In this document: positions 25,694 through 34,680 of the stretch, piece by piece
Layout: each line of letters begins with the position of its first letter
Numbering within the stretch: position 1 is the stretch's first letter
Source of the DNA: DASRDR01 sp963812945 [NCBI: uncultured Candidatus Rokubacteria bacterium]
GTDB lineage: Bacteria; Methylomirabilota; Methylomirabilia; Rokubacteriales
NCBI GenBank assembly: GCA_963812945.1
Contig: CAWEXD010000008.1
Span: forward strand, 3,596,001 to 3,660,000
DNA: 64,000 bases
Direction of reading: 5' to 3'
The notes under the pieces: generated by a model
Seen by the model: only the letters and a program-made list of their open reading frames with translations
Told to the model about the DNA's origin: nothing
The model's database searches: none
Translations under genes and position numbers: made by a program

Positions 25694-26884
25694 ATGATGC
25701 GAACGTGTCTCAACTCGCGGGTCGTCTGGTGTCTCGCGGCCCTCGTCCTCGTGCTGGGAGCGGCGTTCACCGCGCTGGCCCAGCAAGCGCCCGCCCCGAT
25801 CCAGATCGCATGGGCGGGCCCGCTGACCGGTGACGCCGCCCAGTTCGGGCAAGGGTACCTCAAGGGCGTCCAGCTCGCCTTCGAAGAGTGGAACGCCAAG
25901 GGTGGCGTCCTCGGCGGCCGGAAGTTCCAGGTCGTGACGGAGGACGACGCCTGCGACCCGAAGCAGGCGGGGACCGTGGCCACCAAGATCGCCGACGATC
26001 CGAAGAACGTCGTGTTCATCGGGCACGTGTGCTCGGGCACGACCATCGCCGGCGCGCCGATCATCAACAAGGTCAACCTGCCGATGGTGACGCTGTCTTC
26101 GAACCCGACGATCACCCAGCAGGGCTTCAAGAACCTCTTCCGGCCGATCGCCAACGACAACGTCCAGGGCAAGGCCGGCGTGGCCTACGCCATGCGGAAG
26201 CTCAAGGCGAAGAAGTTCGCGCTCCTCAGCGACAAGCAGGCGTTCGGCCAAGGCGTGGTCGACGTCGCGAAGGCCACGATTGAAAAGGCCGGCGGCACGG
26301 TCACGTCGTCCGGGGGCGTCGAGCGCAACGACGTCGATTACACGGCAATCCTGACGAAGATCGTCAAGACCGAGAATCCCGACGCGATCGTCTACTGCAG
26401 CAACTTCCCGACCTCCATCGGCCTGGTCGTCAAACAAGCCCGCCAGCTCGGGTACAAGAAGCCGCTCATCGGCTGCGACGGCTGGTTCGACCCGGGCATG
26501 GTCAAGACGGCGGGAGCGGGGGTCGACAAGAAATCGGACACCGAGGCCGTCTACTTCACCTTCCAGGCTCCGCCCCACACGGGCCCCCAGGCTCCGCCGA
26601 AGGTCAAGGCCTTCTCCGAGAAGTTCAAGGCGAAGTACGGAGCCGATCCCGCGAACTACGACAGCTACGGGTACGACTTCGCCAACATCGTCGCCAACGC
26701 GATCGTGAAGGCGGGGAGCACCGACAAGAACAAGATCATCGAGGTCTTGCACAAGTCGTCGGTCCCCGGCCTCCTGATCCCCGAGTACAAGTTCGACGAC
26801 AACGGCGACGTCGTCAACGGCCCGCTGTACATCTACACGGTCGAGAAGGGCCAGATCAAGCTGGTCGAGCAGTGGAAGGAATGA
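25694..26884 (+). CDS. Branched-chain-amino-acid-type ABC solute-binding protein (LivJ-like)
   Basis: The 396-residue protein has a Sec signal peptide (hydrophobic core LAALVLVLGAAFTALA, cleavage after AQQ). The type I periplasmic fold begins IQIAWAGPLTGDAAQFGQG with GVQLAFEEWNAKGGVLGG. The mid segment VVFIGHVCSGTTIAGAPII and YDSYGYDFANIVANAI are typical. It should feed the Liv transporter that lies immediately downstream on the opposite strand; convergent arrangement of binding protein and transporter is less usual than one operon. An AAAGGGGG ribosome site precedes the ATG. Confidence 0.93.
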   Translation: MMRTCLNSRVVWCLAALVLVLGAAFTALAQQAPAPIQIAWAGPLTGDAAQFGQGYLKGVQLAFEEWNAKGGVLGGRKFQVVTEDDACDPKQAGTVATKIADDPKNVVFIGHVCSGTTIAGAPIINKVNLPMVTLSSNPTITQQGFKNLFRPIANDNVQGKAGVAYAMRKLKAKKFALLSDKQAFGQGVVDVAKATIEKAGGTVTSSGGVERNDVDYTAILTKIVKTENPDAIVYCSNFPTSIGLVVKQARQLGYKKPLIGCDGWFDPGMVKTAGAGVDKKSDTEAVYFTFQAPPHTGPQAPPKVKAFSEKFKAKYGADPANYDSYGYDFANIVANAIVKAGSTDKNKIIEVLHKSSVPGLLIPEYKFDDNGDVVNGPLYIYTVEKGQIKLVEQWKE

Positions 26885-27025
26885 TCGGACGGCGGGCGGG
26901 CCGGTCCCGCACCGCCTGACGTCGATCCTCCGCGTTCTTCGCTGTTGGGGGCCGGCCCGTCGGACGCTCGGCGCGAGCGATCCGGCGGGCCGGCGCCGCT
27001 TCGGGCGCGGCCCCGGCCCCCGCCG

Positions 27026-27784
27026 CTAGGTCTCGCCGAGATACGCCTTCCGGACCGCGTCGTTCGCCAGGAGCTCCGCGCCACCTCCCTCGAGGACGAT
27101 CCGCCCGGCCTCGAGGACGTACGCGCGATCCGCCATCCGCAGCGCCAGGTTGGCGTTCTGCTCGACGAGCAGCACCACCGTCCCCTGCCGGTTGATCTCC
27201 CGGATCGTCTCGAAGATCTGCTGGACCAGGATCGGCGCCAGCCCGAGCGAGGGCTCGTCCAGCAGGAGCACCTTGGGGGTCGTCATCAGCGCGCGCGAGA
27301 TGGCCAGCATCTGCTGCTCGCCGCCCGACAGGGTCCCGCCGAGCTGGCTGCGGCGCTCGCGGAGGATCGGGAACAGGGTGAACACGCGCTCGAGCGCGTC
27401 CGGCTCGGAGTCGACCTTCCGCCGCGTGTAGTGGCCCAGCCGGAGGTTCTCGAGCACCGAGAGCCGCGTGAAGATCCGGCGGCCCTCCGGGCAGTGGACG
27501 ACCCCCCGGCGAACGATCTCGGCGGGCGTGGCGCGGGAGATGTCCTCGCCGCGGTGGCGGACCTGGCCCTCCTGGGCCCGGATGAGCCCCGAAAGCACCC
27601 GGAGCGTCGTCGACTTCCCCGCGCCGTTCGCGCCGATCAGGGCGACGATCTGGCCGTCGCCGACCTGGAAGGAAATGCCCTTGAGCGCCCGGATCTGCCC
27701 GTACCCGGCCACGAGCTCCCGCGTCTCGAGGATCGGCCCTCCCGATGGCCCCGCGCCGCCGGTCCCCCACGGATCCGCGGTCAA
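27026..27784 (-). CDS. livF: Branched-chain-type ABC transporter ATPase LivF
   Basis: The TTG at 27784 overlapping the stop of the upstream fusion gene (TTGA) was chosen; 252 residues. Motifs are Walker A GANGAGKST, signature LSGGEQQMLAIS, Walker B VLLLDEPSLGL and the His in VVLLVEQNA (the LivF-type switch). It pairs with the LivG domain of the fusion. It is the last gene of the minus-strand operon starting with a DAO-type oxidoreductase and livH. Confidence 0.93.
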   Translation of the reverse strand: MTADPWGTGGAGPSGGPILETRELVAGYGQIRALKGISFQVGDGQIVALIGANGAGKSTTLRVLSGLIRAQEGQVRHRGEDISRATPAEIVRRGVVHCPEGRRIFTRLSVLENLRLGHYTRRKVDSEPDALERVFTLFPILRERRSQLGGTLSGGEQQMLAISRALMTTPKVLLLDEPSLGLAPILVQQIFETIREINRQGTVVLLVEQNANLALRMADRAYVLEAGRIVLEGGGAELLANDAVRKAYLGET

Positions 27785-29763
27785 CTCGCCCGCCCCAGGT
27801 AGGCCTCGATCACGCGCGGATCCCGCTGGATCGCGGCCGGCGATCCCTCGGCGATCTTCTCGCCGTGGTCGAGGACCACGATGCTCTCCGAGACCTGCAT
27901 GACCACCTTCATGTCGTGCTCGACGAGCACGATCGTGACGCCGAGGTCGCGGATCCGCCGGATCAGCGCGATCAGCTCGAGGGACTCGGCGGGATTCATG
28001 CCGGCCGCCGGCTCGTCGAGCAGGAGCAGCGCCGGGTGCGTGGCCAGGGCCCGCGCGATCTCCAGGCGGCGCTGGTCGCCGTAGGGCAGGTTCATCGCGA
28101 GCTGGTGCTCGTACTTGCGGATCCCGAAGAAGTCGAGCAACGCGTGCGCGTGCTCCCGGCTCTCCCGATCCTCCTGGCTCGCCCGCGGGGTGTGCAGCAT
28201 CGCGTCGAGGACGCCGGCCGCCGTGCGGCAATGCGTGCCGACGAGCACGTTGTCCAGGACCGTCATGCCGCGGAAGAGGCGGATGTTCTGGTACGTACGG
28301 GCGACACCGAGCGCCGTCACCTCGTGCGGAGGCAGCCCCTGGATCTCCCGTCCCCCGAACCGGATCGCGCCCGTGGTGAGCGGGTAGACCCCGGTGATGA
28401 GGTTGAACAGCGTCGTCTTACCCGCCCCGTTCGGGCCGATCACCGCGAAAAGCTGCCCCCGGTTCACGGCGAACGACACGCCATTCACCGCGCGCAGGCC
28501 CCCGAAGCTCTTGCTCACGCCGTCGATGGCCAGGAAACCGTCGCCGGAGGCCCCGGCCAGGTCCGCGCGCGTCTCCGCTCGAAGCTCCACGCGCGGTGCC
28601 GACCGGACCGGCGCCAGGCCCGCGCCCGCGCTCGACTCCGGGACGTCAGGCACCGTCACCTCCCGCACTCGCATCGGCCACAGCCCCCCCGGACGGACCA
28701 GCATCATGAGGGTGAGGCCGAGCCCGAAGATCGTGAACCGGTACTGCGCGTACTCCCGGAGCACCTCCGGCACGACGACCAGGATGACCGCCCCGAGCAC
28801 CACGCCCGGGATGCTGCCCATGCCGCCCAGCACCACCATCGCCAGGATCGTGATCGACTCCAGCAGGATGAAGCTCTCCGGGCTCACGAACCCCTGGAGA
28901 CCCGAGAAGATGACGCCGGAGAACCCGGCGGTGCTCGCGCCCAGGGCGAACGCCAGGAGCTTCGTCGTCGTCTTGTTGATGCCCATGGTCTGGGCGGCGT
29001 CCTCGTCCTCGCGGATCGCCGCCCAGGCGCGCCCGATCCGGGAGCCCTCGAGCCGGTAGGAGAAGAAGATCGCCGCCACGCAGAGAATCAGGATCAAGTA
29101 GTAGTACTGGATCGGCGACGACAGCGTGAGCGGCAGCCAGTGCAGGAGATCGGGCAGTGGCGGGTAGAGCAGGAGCTTCGCGGTGGCCACGGACCGGGGA
29201 TCGAGCCGCGTCACGTCGAGAGTCGCCGGGTCGATGTTGATGACGCCGCGGGGCCCGTTCGTGATGGGGTCGAGGTTGTTCAGGAGGATGCGGATGACCT
29301 CGCCGAACCCGAGGGTCACGATCGCGAGGTAGTCTCCCCGCAACCGCAGGGTCGGCGCCCCGAGCAGCACCCCGAAGAGGGCGGCCAGCAGCGGCGCCAG
29401 CGGCAGCACGATCCAGAACGGGACGTGGAGCCCGAGCTGCGGCGAGGCGAGGAGCGCATAGAAGTACGCCCCGATCGCGTAGAAGGCGACGTATCCGAGG
29501 TCCAGCAGCCCCGCGTAGCCGACCACGACGTTCAGCCCGAGCGCGAGCAGGACGTAGATGCCCGCCTGGTCGAGGACGCGGAACAGGTAGCGATCCCCCG
29601 CCCGGAAGAAGCTGAGCGGCACGACGGTGCCGATGGCGGCCATGATGGTGCCGAGGAACAGCGGCAGGGTGACGAGCACCAGCAGGACCATGAGCTTCGT
29701 CGTGCGGCGCCACGCGCCGACGGCGCGCAGCTGCGTGCTCATGGCTTGATTGAACGTGGTCAT
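27781..29763 (-). CDS. livM: LivM-LivG fusion: ABC permease joined to ATPase
   Basis: One continuous frame of 660 residues from the ATG at 29763; a GTG at 29826 that overlaps livH is possible. Residues 1-365 are a LivM permease with eight or more helices (LGLNVVVGYAGLLDLGYVAFYAIGAY). A Pro/Ala/Arg-rich linker of about 60 residues leads into a LivG ATPase: Walker A GPNGAGKTT, signature variant LPYGDQRRLEIAR, Walker B LLLLDEPAAGMN, H-loop LVEHDMK. In the second importer of this window the same two functions are separate genes. The fusion forces 1:1 permease:ATPase pairing. Confidence 0.92.
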   Translation of the reverse strand: MTTFNQAMSTQLRAVGAWRRTTKLMVLLVLVTLPLFLGTIMAAIGTVVPLSFFRAGDRYLFRVLDQAGIYVLLALGLNVVVGYAGLLDLGYVAFYAIGAYFYALLASPQLGLHVPFWIVLPLAPLLAALFGVLLGAPTLRLRGDYLAIVTLGFGEVIRILLNNLDPITNGPRGVINIDPATLDVTRLDPRSVATAKLLLYPPLPDLLHWLPLTLSSPIQYYYLILILCVAAIFFSYRLEGSRIGRAWAAIREDEDAAQTMGINKTTTKLLAFALGASTAGFSGVIFSGLQGFVSPESFILLESITILAMVVLGGMGSIPGVVLGAVILVVVPEVLREYAQYRFTIFGLGLTLMMLVRPGGLWPMRVREVTVPDVPESSAGAGLAPVRSAPRVELRAETRADLAGASGDGFLAIDGVSKSFGGLRAVNGVSFAVNRGQLFAVIGPNGAGKTTLFNLITGVYPLTTGAIRFGGREIQGLPPHEVTALGVARTYQNIRLFRGMTVLDNVLVGTHCRTAAGVLDAMLHTPRASQEDRESREHAHALLDFFGIRKYEHQLAMNLPYGDQRRLEIARALATHPALLLLDEPAAGMNPAESLELIALIRRIRDLGVTIVLVEHDMKVVMQVSESIVVLDHGEKIAEGSPAAIQRDPRVIEAYLGRAS

Positions 29764-29806
29764 GCCGGCGGCCACGCGCGCGGGAGGCTCGGCGCGTCGG
29801 GCATCG

Positions 29807-30757
29807 TCAGCGCGCCACCCGCTCACCCAGGATGCCCATGGGACGGAAGATCAACACGAGGATCAGGATGATGAACGCGAAGATGTCCTTGTACTCCGGG
29901 CCGATCACATCGTGGGTCAGGATGGGCAGATAGCCGGCGCCGAAGGTCTCGATGAGCCCGAGCAGGAGACCCCCGAGCATGGCGCCCGGGATGTTGCCGA
30001 TCCCGCCCAGCACCGCTGCCGTGAACGCCTTGATGCCGGCCAGGAAGCCGACGTTCCAGAGGACGATGCCGTAGTACATCGCGAAGAGGACGCCGGCCGC
30101 CGCGCCCAGCGCCGGGCCCAGGACGAACACCATCGCGATCACCCGGTCGATCTCGATGCCCATCAGGCTCGCGGCCTCCTTGTCCTCCGCCGTCGCCCGG
30201 ACGGCGAGGCCGAACGTCGTGTGGTTGACGAGGTAGTGGAGCCACACCATCAGCCCGGTCGCCACGAGCAGGATGAGGATCTGCCGGTCCTGGATCGTGA
30301 CGCCGAGGAGCACGAACTCGGTTGTGGGGATGACCTCGGGGAAGAACCGCGGGCCCGGGCCCACCACGTTCATCGTGGCGTTCTCGAGGAACACCGACAC
30401 CCCGAGCGCGCTGATGAGGGGCGCCAGCCGGGAGGCGTTGCGCAGGGGGCGGTAGGCCACGCGCTCGATCGCGACACCGAGCCCCGCGATGAGGGCCATG
30501 GACACGACGAAGACGCCGAGGAGCAAGGGGATCGCCAGGCCCAGCGCGAGCCCCTCGGTGACCGCCATCCCGGACAGGACGAAGACGGCCACCATCGCCC
30601 CCAGCATGAACATGTCCCCGTGCGCGAAGTTGATGAGCTGGAGGACGCCGTAGACCATGGTGTAGCCGAGGGCGATCAGGGCGTAGACGGAGCCGATCGT
30701 GAGGCCGTTGATCAGCTGCTGGGGCAGCAGCTCGATCAGGATCCAGACCTTGTCCAC
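29807..30757 (-). CDS. livH: Branched-chain-type ABC transporter permease LivH
   Basis: The 316-residue GTG-started protein has the LivH signature NGLTIGSVYALIALGYTMVYG and LINFAHGDMFMLGA. The coupling loop is seen as ATAEDKEAASLMGIEIDRVIAM. Eight membrane helices are apparent. It lies 43 bp upstream of the LivM-LivG fusion and forms the transmembrane heterodimer with its permease half. Confidence 0.93.
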   Translation of the reverse strand: MDKVWILIELLPQQLINGLTIGSVYALIALGYTMVYGVLQLINFAHGDMFMLGAMVAVFVLSGMAVTEGLALGLAIPLLLGVFVVSMALIAGLGVAIERVAYRPLRNASRLAPLISALGVSVFLENATMNVVGPGPRFFPEVIPTTEFVLLGVTIQDRQILILLVATGLMVWLHYLVNHTTFGLAVRATAEDKEAASLMGIEIDRVIAMVFVLGPALGAAAGVLFAMYYGIVLWNVGFLAGIKAFTAAVLGGIGNIPGAMLGGLLLGLIETFGAGYLPILTHDVIGPEYKDIFAFIILILVLIFRPMGILGERVAR

Positions 30758-30806
30758 GCCGCCTCCGTCCGTCGATCCGTGCGCAGGGGCCTACCCGGCG
30801 ACGGGT

Positions 30807-31979
30807 CTAGCCCATGACGCCCGCGCCCTGATACGCCACGCGCAGCTCCCGGCCCTCCTCGAACCGCTCGAGGCGGTAGGGCGCGATGTCGACGGTCCGG
30901 GCGCGGCCGTCCAGGATCTGCTCGGCCATCAGGATGCCGATCACGGGGGAAAGCTTGAAGCCGTGCCCCGAGAACCCGACGGCGTAGTGGAGCCCGGCCA
31001 CGTCACGGGCCGTGCCCATGATGGGGTTCCAGTCGGGGCTCACCTCGTACATCCCGGACCAGCCGCCCGTGATGGCCGCGCTGGCGGCCTCCGGCATGAA
31101 GCGGGCGAGCCGGGTCAGCACGTCGGCCGTGTCGTCGGCGCCGGGACGGTCCTCGTAGGCGTCGGGGTCGCCCGGGACGATGCTGTCCCGCGTGCTACCC
31201 ACCAGGATCAGCCCGCCCGTCTCCGGACGCAGGTAGACCTCGTTGGCCAGGTCTGTGCTGACCGGGTGGACGGGGCTCCAGTCGAACGTCGGGCGAAGCG
31301 TCACGATGGACTCCCGGCTGGGCGTCACCGGCAGCTCCAGCCCGGCCAGCCGCCCGACCGGCCGCGCCCACGGGCCAGCGGCGATCACGACGTGGCTGGC
31401 GACGATCTCGCCCCGGGACGTCCGCACGCCGCGGACCCGGCCCCCGTGCGTGTCGATGCCGGTGACCAGCGTGGACTGGCGCAGCTGCCCGCCGAGCTCG
31501 GCGAACCGCCGGGCGAAGCTCGACGCCACCTCGTGCGGGCTGCCGTATCCGGAGCGGGGCTCGTAGACCACGGGAGCGCCATCGGGAACTCGCAGGTGCG
31601 GGCTGATCTCGCGGACCTCGGCCGGGCCGATCAAGCTCGCCTCGATGCCGACTTCCTGGTTCATCCGGAGCGTGCGCTCCACCCGGTCCCGGCTCGCCGG
31701 CGGCCCCACGACCAGCATGCCGGTCCGCACGAAGCCGCACTCCCCGCCCACCTCGTCGGCCCAGCGCTCGAAGATCCCGCGCGCCAGGAGCGCCATCTGG
31801 GCCGTCGGGCGCGTCGTGTAGTGGGTCCGGACGATGGCCGACGACTTCGCCGACGTGCCGGAGCAGACCGTGTGCTTCTCGAGCAGCACGACGCGCCCCG
31901 CGCCGCGCCGGATCAGGTTGAAGGCGATGCTCGTGCCCATGACGCCGCCGCCGATGACGACGACATCCGCGGTCTTCAT
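30807..31979 (-). CDS. FAD-dependent oxidoreductase, DAO / sarcosine-oxidase-beta-like
   Basis: The 390-residue protein begins with a near-perfect FAD motif (ADVVVIGGGVMGTSIAFNL) and LLEKHTVCSGTSAKSSAIV. The DAO C-terminus has GWSGMYEVSPDWNPIMG and GFSGHGFKLSPVIG. Family enzymes oxidise secondary or N-methyl amino acids, glycine betaine derivatives or D-amino acids. It is 49 bp upstream of livH in the same direction, suggesting that the imported solute is an amino acid or amine degraded by this enzyme. Confidence 0.9.
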   Translation of the reverse strand: MKTADVVVIGGGVMGTSIAFNLIRRGAGRVVLLEKHTVCSGTSAKSSAIVRTHYTTRPTAQMALLARGIFERWADEVGGECGFVRTGMLVVGPPASRDRVERTLRMNQEVGIEASLIGPAEVREISPHLRVPDGAPVVYEPRSGYGSPHEVASSFARRFAELGGQLRQSTLVTGIDTHGGRVRGVRTSRGEIVASHVVIAAGPWARPVGRLAGLELPVTPSRESIVTLRPTFDWSPVHPVSTDLANEVYLRPETGGLILVGSTRDSIVPGDPDAYEDRPGADDTADVLTRLARFMPEAASAAITGGWSGMYEVSPDWNPIMGTARDVAGLHYAVGFSGHGFKLSPVIGILMAEQILDGRARTVDIAPYRLERFEEGRELRVAYQGAGVMG

Positions 31980-32096
31980 CGCGGCCTCCCCGATTGTGCG
32001 TGGGCTCTGACGGGGCGAGCCGCCCGCCCCTGGCGATGATCGTGGACGGGGCGGCCGAAATCAAGCCGTCGTCCGGCCCCGATCCGGGCGGGGCCT

Positions 32097-33569
32097 TCAG
32101 CGCGAGCCCAGACCGCCCGGGTACCCCTCGGGCAGATTCGGTCGCCCCTCCGCGCGCAAGCGCGCCAGGAGCCACACCGTCAGGCCTGCCCAGAGGGTCA
32201 AGTAGGCCCCCAACGCCCCCATGAGGGGCACGCCGAGGAAGAACGTAAACGGGTTCCGCATCTCACTCGGACCGTTGTGCACGAGCATCGGGAAGATCAT
32301 GTCGCGGAACGGATTCGCGTGCTCCTCGGGCGGGAGCGGCTCGACCAGCGTGGCCGCGAGCATCAGGAACGTGCTCGCGACGAGAAGCGCCCAGAACACG
32401 CGCGGCAGCCTGCGCGTCCCGCCGGCCACGAGGAACAGCGCCAGCGGAAGTGCCGGCGTGAAGAAGCGCTGTCCGATGGAGTAGGTTCCCGGCGAGTGGG
32501 GGTAGGCGGCGAGCAGGCCGAGCAGCAGCACCACCCCGGTCGCCGCGGCGATCAGCTCCGGCCGTCCCGGGGCCTTCTCGCGCAGCCGAGCGAGCCCGAC
32601 GAGCATCAACGCGAACACCGGCGTAGCGTAGAAGAGTCCGCGCCGCGGGCGGACCGTAATGTCGAGGAGCCGGTCCAGGCTGGGCCATTCCAGGCGTGAG
32701 TCCGGCGCAAAGCGGGGGTTGAGGATCGACGGGGCGTAGGCCATGGTGAAGGGCGAGCCGAAGCAGACCGCGTGGTACACCATGAGGATCACCAGCGGTC
32801 CCACGCCGCCGGCGGCCCAGGCCACGAGCACCCGTGGCGCGAGCCTCGTGCGCCAGACAAGATAGCAGGTCCACACCGCCACCAGCGGCGCCGCAAAGTA
32901 GTCGCAGAGCACCGCCAGCCCCATCGCGAGACCGGCGAGGGAGACCACGCCCGGTCGCAGAGTTCCTGCGCGCTCCAGCTCGAGCGCGGTCAAGCACATG
33001 CCGATGGCGAAGAATGCCGCCGCCGACTGGTGGCCGAAGAACACCACCGAATACGGAAGCGCCATGCTCGCGACGGCCCAGGTCCCGCACAGCGCGAAGG
33101 CCCAGCCGGACGTCAACCCGAGGCGCCGAATCAGGACCGTGAACAGCAGCGGTATCGCCAGAAGCGTCGGCACGATCGAGGTCGCGACGTTGGCGACGTA
33201 CATCGCGGTCCAGCGCGCCCTGAAGGAGCTATCCGCCACGCCGAGGGCACGCTGGATGCGATGCTGCACGAAGTAGAGCGGAACCGCGAGGAGCGCCGGA
33301 CCGGGGGCCTTGTTCGAATAGAAGTGGCCGCCATGGCGGGCCCAGTCGTCGGTATTGCCCTCCGCCACGAGGGAGTCGATGTTGAGCTCGCCACGCTCGA
33401 CGATCGCCATGGTGAGCCCGATCCGCGCACCCGGGTTGCCGTTGACGAACGGTCGCGTGATCGTGAGGTGCGTGAAGGCCACCACGGCGAGGAACACGGC
33501 CATCTCGATGCGATAGGACACGGGAAGGAACGCCGGCATGGAGAAGGTTGGCGCCGCGCGCCGGGTCAT
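32097..33569 (-). CDS. Integral membrane protein, GT39-like glycosyltransferase
   Basis: The 490-residue protein has about ten membrane helices and a first extracytoplasmic loop of about 75 residues with acidic residues and WARHGGHFYSNKAPGPALLAVP. This loop (YSNKAPG) is characteristic of a bacterial group of polyprenyl-linked sugar or mannosyl transferases of the PMT_2 kind. Donor and acceptor are unknown. ATG start. It resembles, in general layout, the genes at 8.9, 58.5 and 60.1 kb. Confidence 0.75.
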   Translation of the reverse strand: MTRRAAPTFSMPAFLPVSYRIEMAVFLAVVAFTHLTITRPFVNGNPGARIGLTMAIVERGELNIDSLVAEGNTDDWARHGGHFYSNKAPGPALLAVPLYFVQHRIQRALGVADSSFRARWTAMYVANVATSIVPTLLAIPLLFTVLIRRLGLTSGWAFALCGTWAVASMALPYSVVFFGHQSAAAFFAIGMCLTALELERAGTLRPGVVSLAGLAMGLAVLCDYFAAPLVAVWTCYLVWRTRLAPRVLVAWAAGGVGPLVILMVYHAVCFGSPFTMAYAPSILNPRFAPDSRLEWPSLDRLLDITVRPRRGLFYATPVFALMLVGLARLREKAPGRPELIAAATGVVLLLGLLAAYPHSPGTYSIGQRFFTPALPLALFLVAGGTRRLPRVFWALLVASTFLMLAATLVEPLPPEEHANPFRDMIFPMLVHNGPSEMRNPFTFFLGVPLMGALGAYLTLWAGLTVWLLARLRAEGRPNLPEGYPGGLGSR

Positions 33570-33632
33570 GCGACGTCGTGCCTCGATCCCGGGACGACCT
33601 GTCTCGGCAGGCGCTCGAGCATGGCGGTCCCC

Positions 33633-33662
33633 TATCGTACACGAAGGCCCACGGCAGCTTAA
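33633..33662 (-). promoter_or_regulatory. Possible promoter of the GT39-like membrane protein
   Basis: On the minus strand TTAAGC (33662-33657) and TACGAT (33638-33633) are 18 bp apart, about 64 bp before the ATG at 33569. The -35 matches consensus at only three positions. Confidence 0.35.
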
Positions 33663-33898
33663 CCCGTGGAGCTCGGTGTCGAGCGGAGAAGCCGGTGGCC
33701 CGCGGCGAGCAGCACGGAGCCCAGCCAGACTCGCACGACGCTACGCGGTGACCGGGCGTCGCCGAACAGGGCCCGCCGGGCTGCGAAGGCACGAGCCTCC
33801 GCCATTCGCTCTTCGGCCTGCAGCAGCTTCGCGTCGGCCCAGATATCCCCTGTCGAGGGGTTCACGATGGAACTCCGGCTGATGGCGGTCGGGTCCAT
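33659..33898 (-). CDS. Small protein of unknown function with one C-terminal hydrophobic helix
   Basis: An ATG preceded by GAGGGA at good spacing opens a 79-residue frame. It has a middle amphipathic helix (DAKLLQAEERMAEARAFAARR) and a C-terminal hydrophobic segment (VVRVWLGSVLLAAGHRLL). This layout is common in short proteins of GC-rich uncultured bacteria. It precedes the membrane glycosyltransferase on the same strand by 89 bp. Between it and leuD (33899-34139) I see nothing coding. Confidence 0.5.
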   Translation of the reverse strand: MDPTAISRSSIVNPSTGDIWADAKLLQAEERMAEARAFAARRALFGDARSPRSVVRVWLGSVLLAAGHRLLRSTPSSTG

Positions 33899-34139
33899 AT
33901 CTGCGGTCCCTCTCAGGGCGATCGTCCACGCGGTTCACGAGGCGATCAACTACCCGGGAGGTAAGCCACGGGTGGCGGGACCTCGGGCTGCCGCGATCCT
34001 GATGGACCGCAGCGTCACGCTCCCGAGTTGCGAGTACTCATTCCGGATCCACCCCATGCGCGACCGTGACGAGCATGAGCAGGAAGGATCCCTGAGATCC
34101 CGCCAGGGAGGCGCGGCCGATCACGCGGATAGCGCACCC

Positions 34140-34667
34140 TTACGTCGTCCCGCGCCGGAGCCGCTTCTCCAGGTGCGGGAGGAGGCCGCCGGCCTCGAGC
34201 ATCTCGAGCAGGTGCGGAGGAATCGGCTCACAGGCGTCGACGCGGGCGGTCGAGAGATTCTCCACGACGCCGCCGACCATGTCGACGCGCAGCTCGTCGC
34301 CGGTCCGGACCGTGTCCAGGCCCGGACAGACGAGGGCGGGCAGGCCGAGGTTCATGGCATTGCGATAGAAGATGCGGCCGAACGACCGGGCGAGCACGAC
34401 GCGGATGCCCAGGTGCTTCAACGCGTGCACGGCCTGCTCGCGCGAGGAGCCAATTCCGAGGCTGTCGCCCGCCACCAGGATGTCTCCTAACCGGACGGCG
34501 CGGGCGAATTCCGCGTCCAGCGCCTCGAGGCAGTGCAGGGCGAGCTGCTCGATGGGCCCCTTCATGTAGGGGCCCGGCGCGAGGAGATCGGTGTCGATGT
34601 TGTCGCCGAACACCCAGGCCCGCCCCGTGTGGGCCAGGGCCGACTCGCCCGAGCCGGGCCGGCTCAC
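34140..34667 (-). CDS. leuD: 3-isopropylmalate dehydratase small subunit (aconitase family)
   Basis: The 175-residue GTG-started protein has the swivel-domain pattern RAWVFGDNIDTDLLAPGPYM, GDSLGIGSSREQAVHALKHLG and ARSFGRIFYRNAMNLGLP. The YMKGP-type segment is of the thermophile/archaeal leuD-hacB class. It follows leuC by 13 bp. The pair isomerises 2-isopropylmalate, but the same family includes homoaconitase and methylmalate or dimethylmalate dehydratases, and no leuA or leuB is nearby. Confidence 0.88.
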   Translation of the reverse strand: MSRPGSGESALAHTGRAWVFGDNIDTDLLAPGPYMKGPIEQLALHCLEALDAEFARAVRLGDILVAGDSLGIGSSREQAVHALKHLGIRVVLARSFGRIFYRNAMNLGLPALVCPGLDTVRTGDELRVDMVGGVVENLSTARVDACEPIPPHLLEMLEAGGLLPHLEKRLRRGTT

Positions 34668-34680
34668 GGCACGTCCCCGC

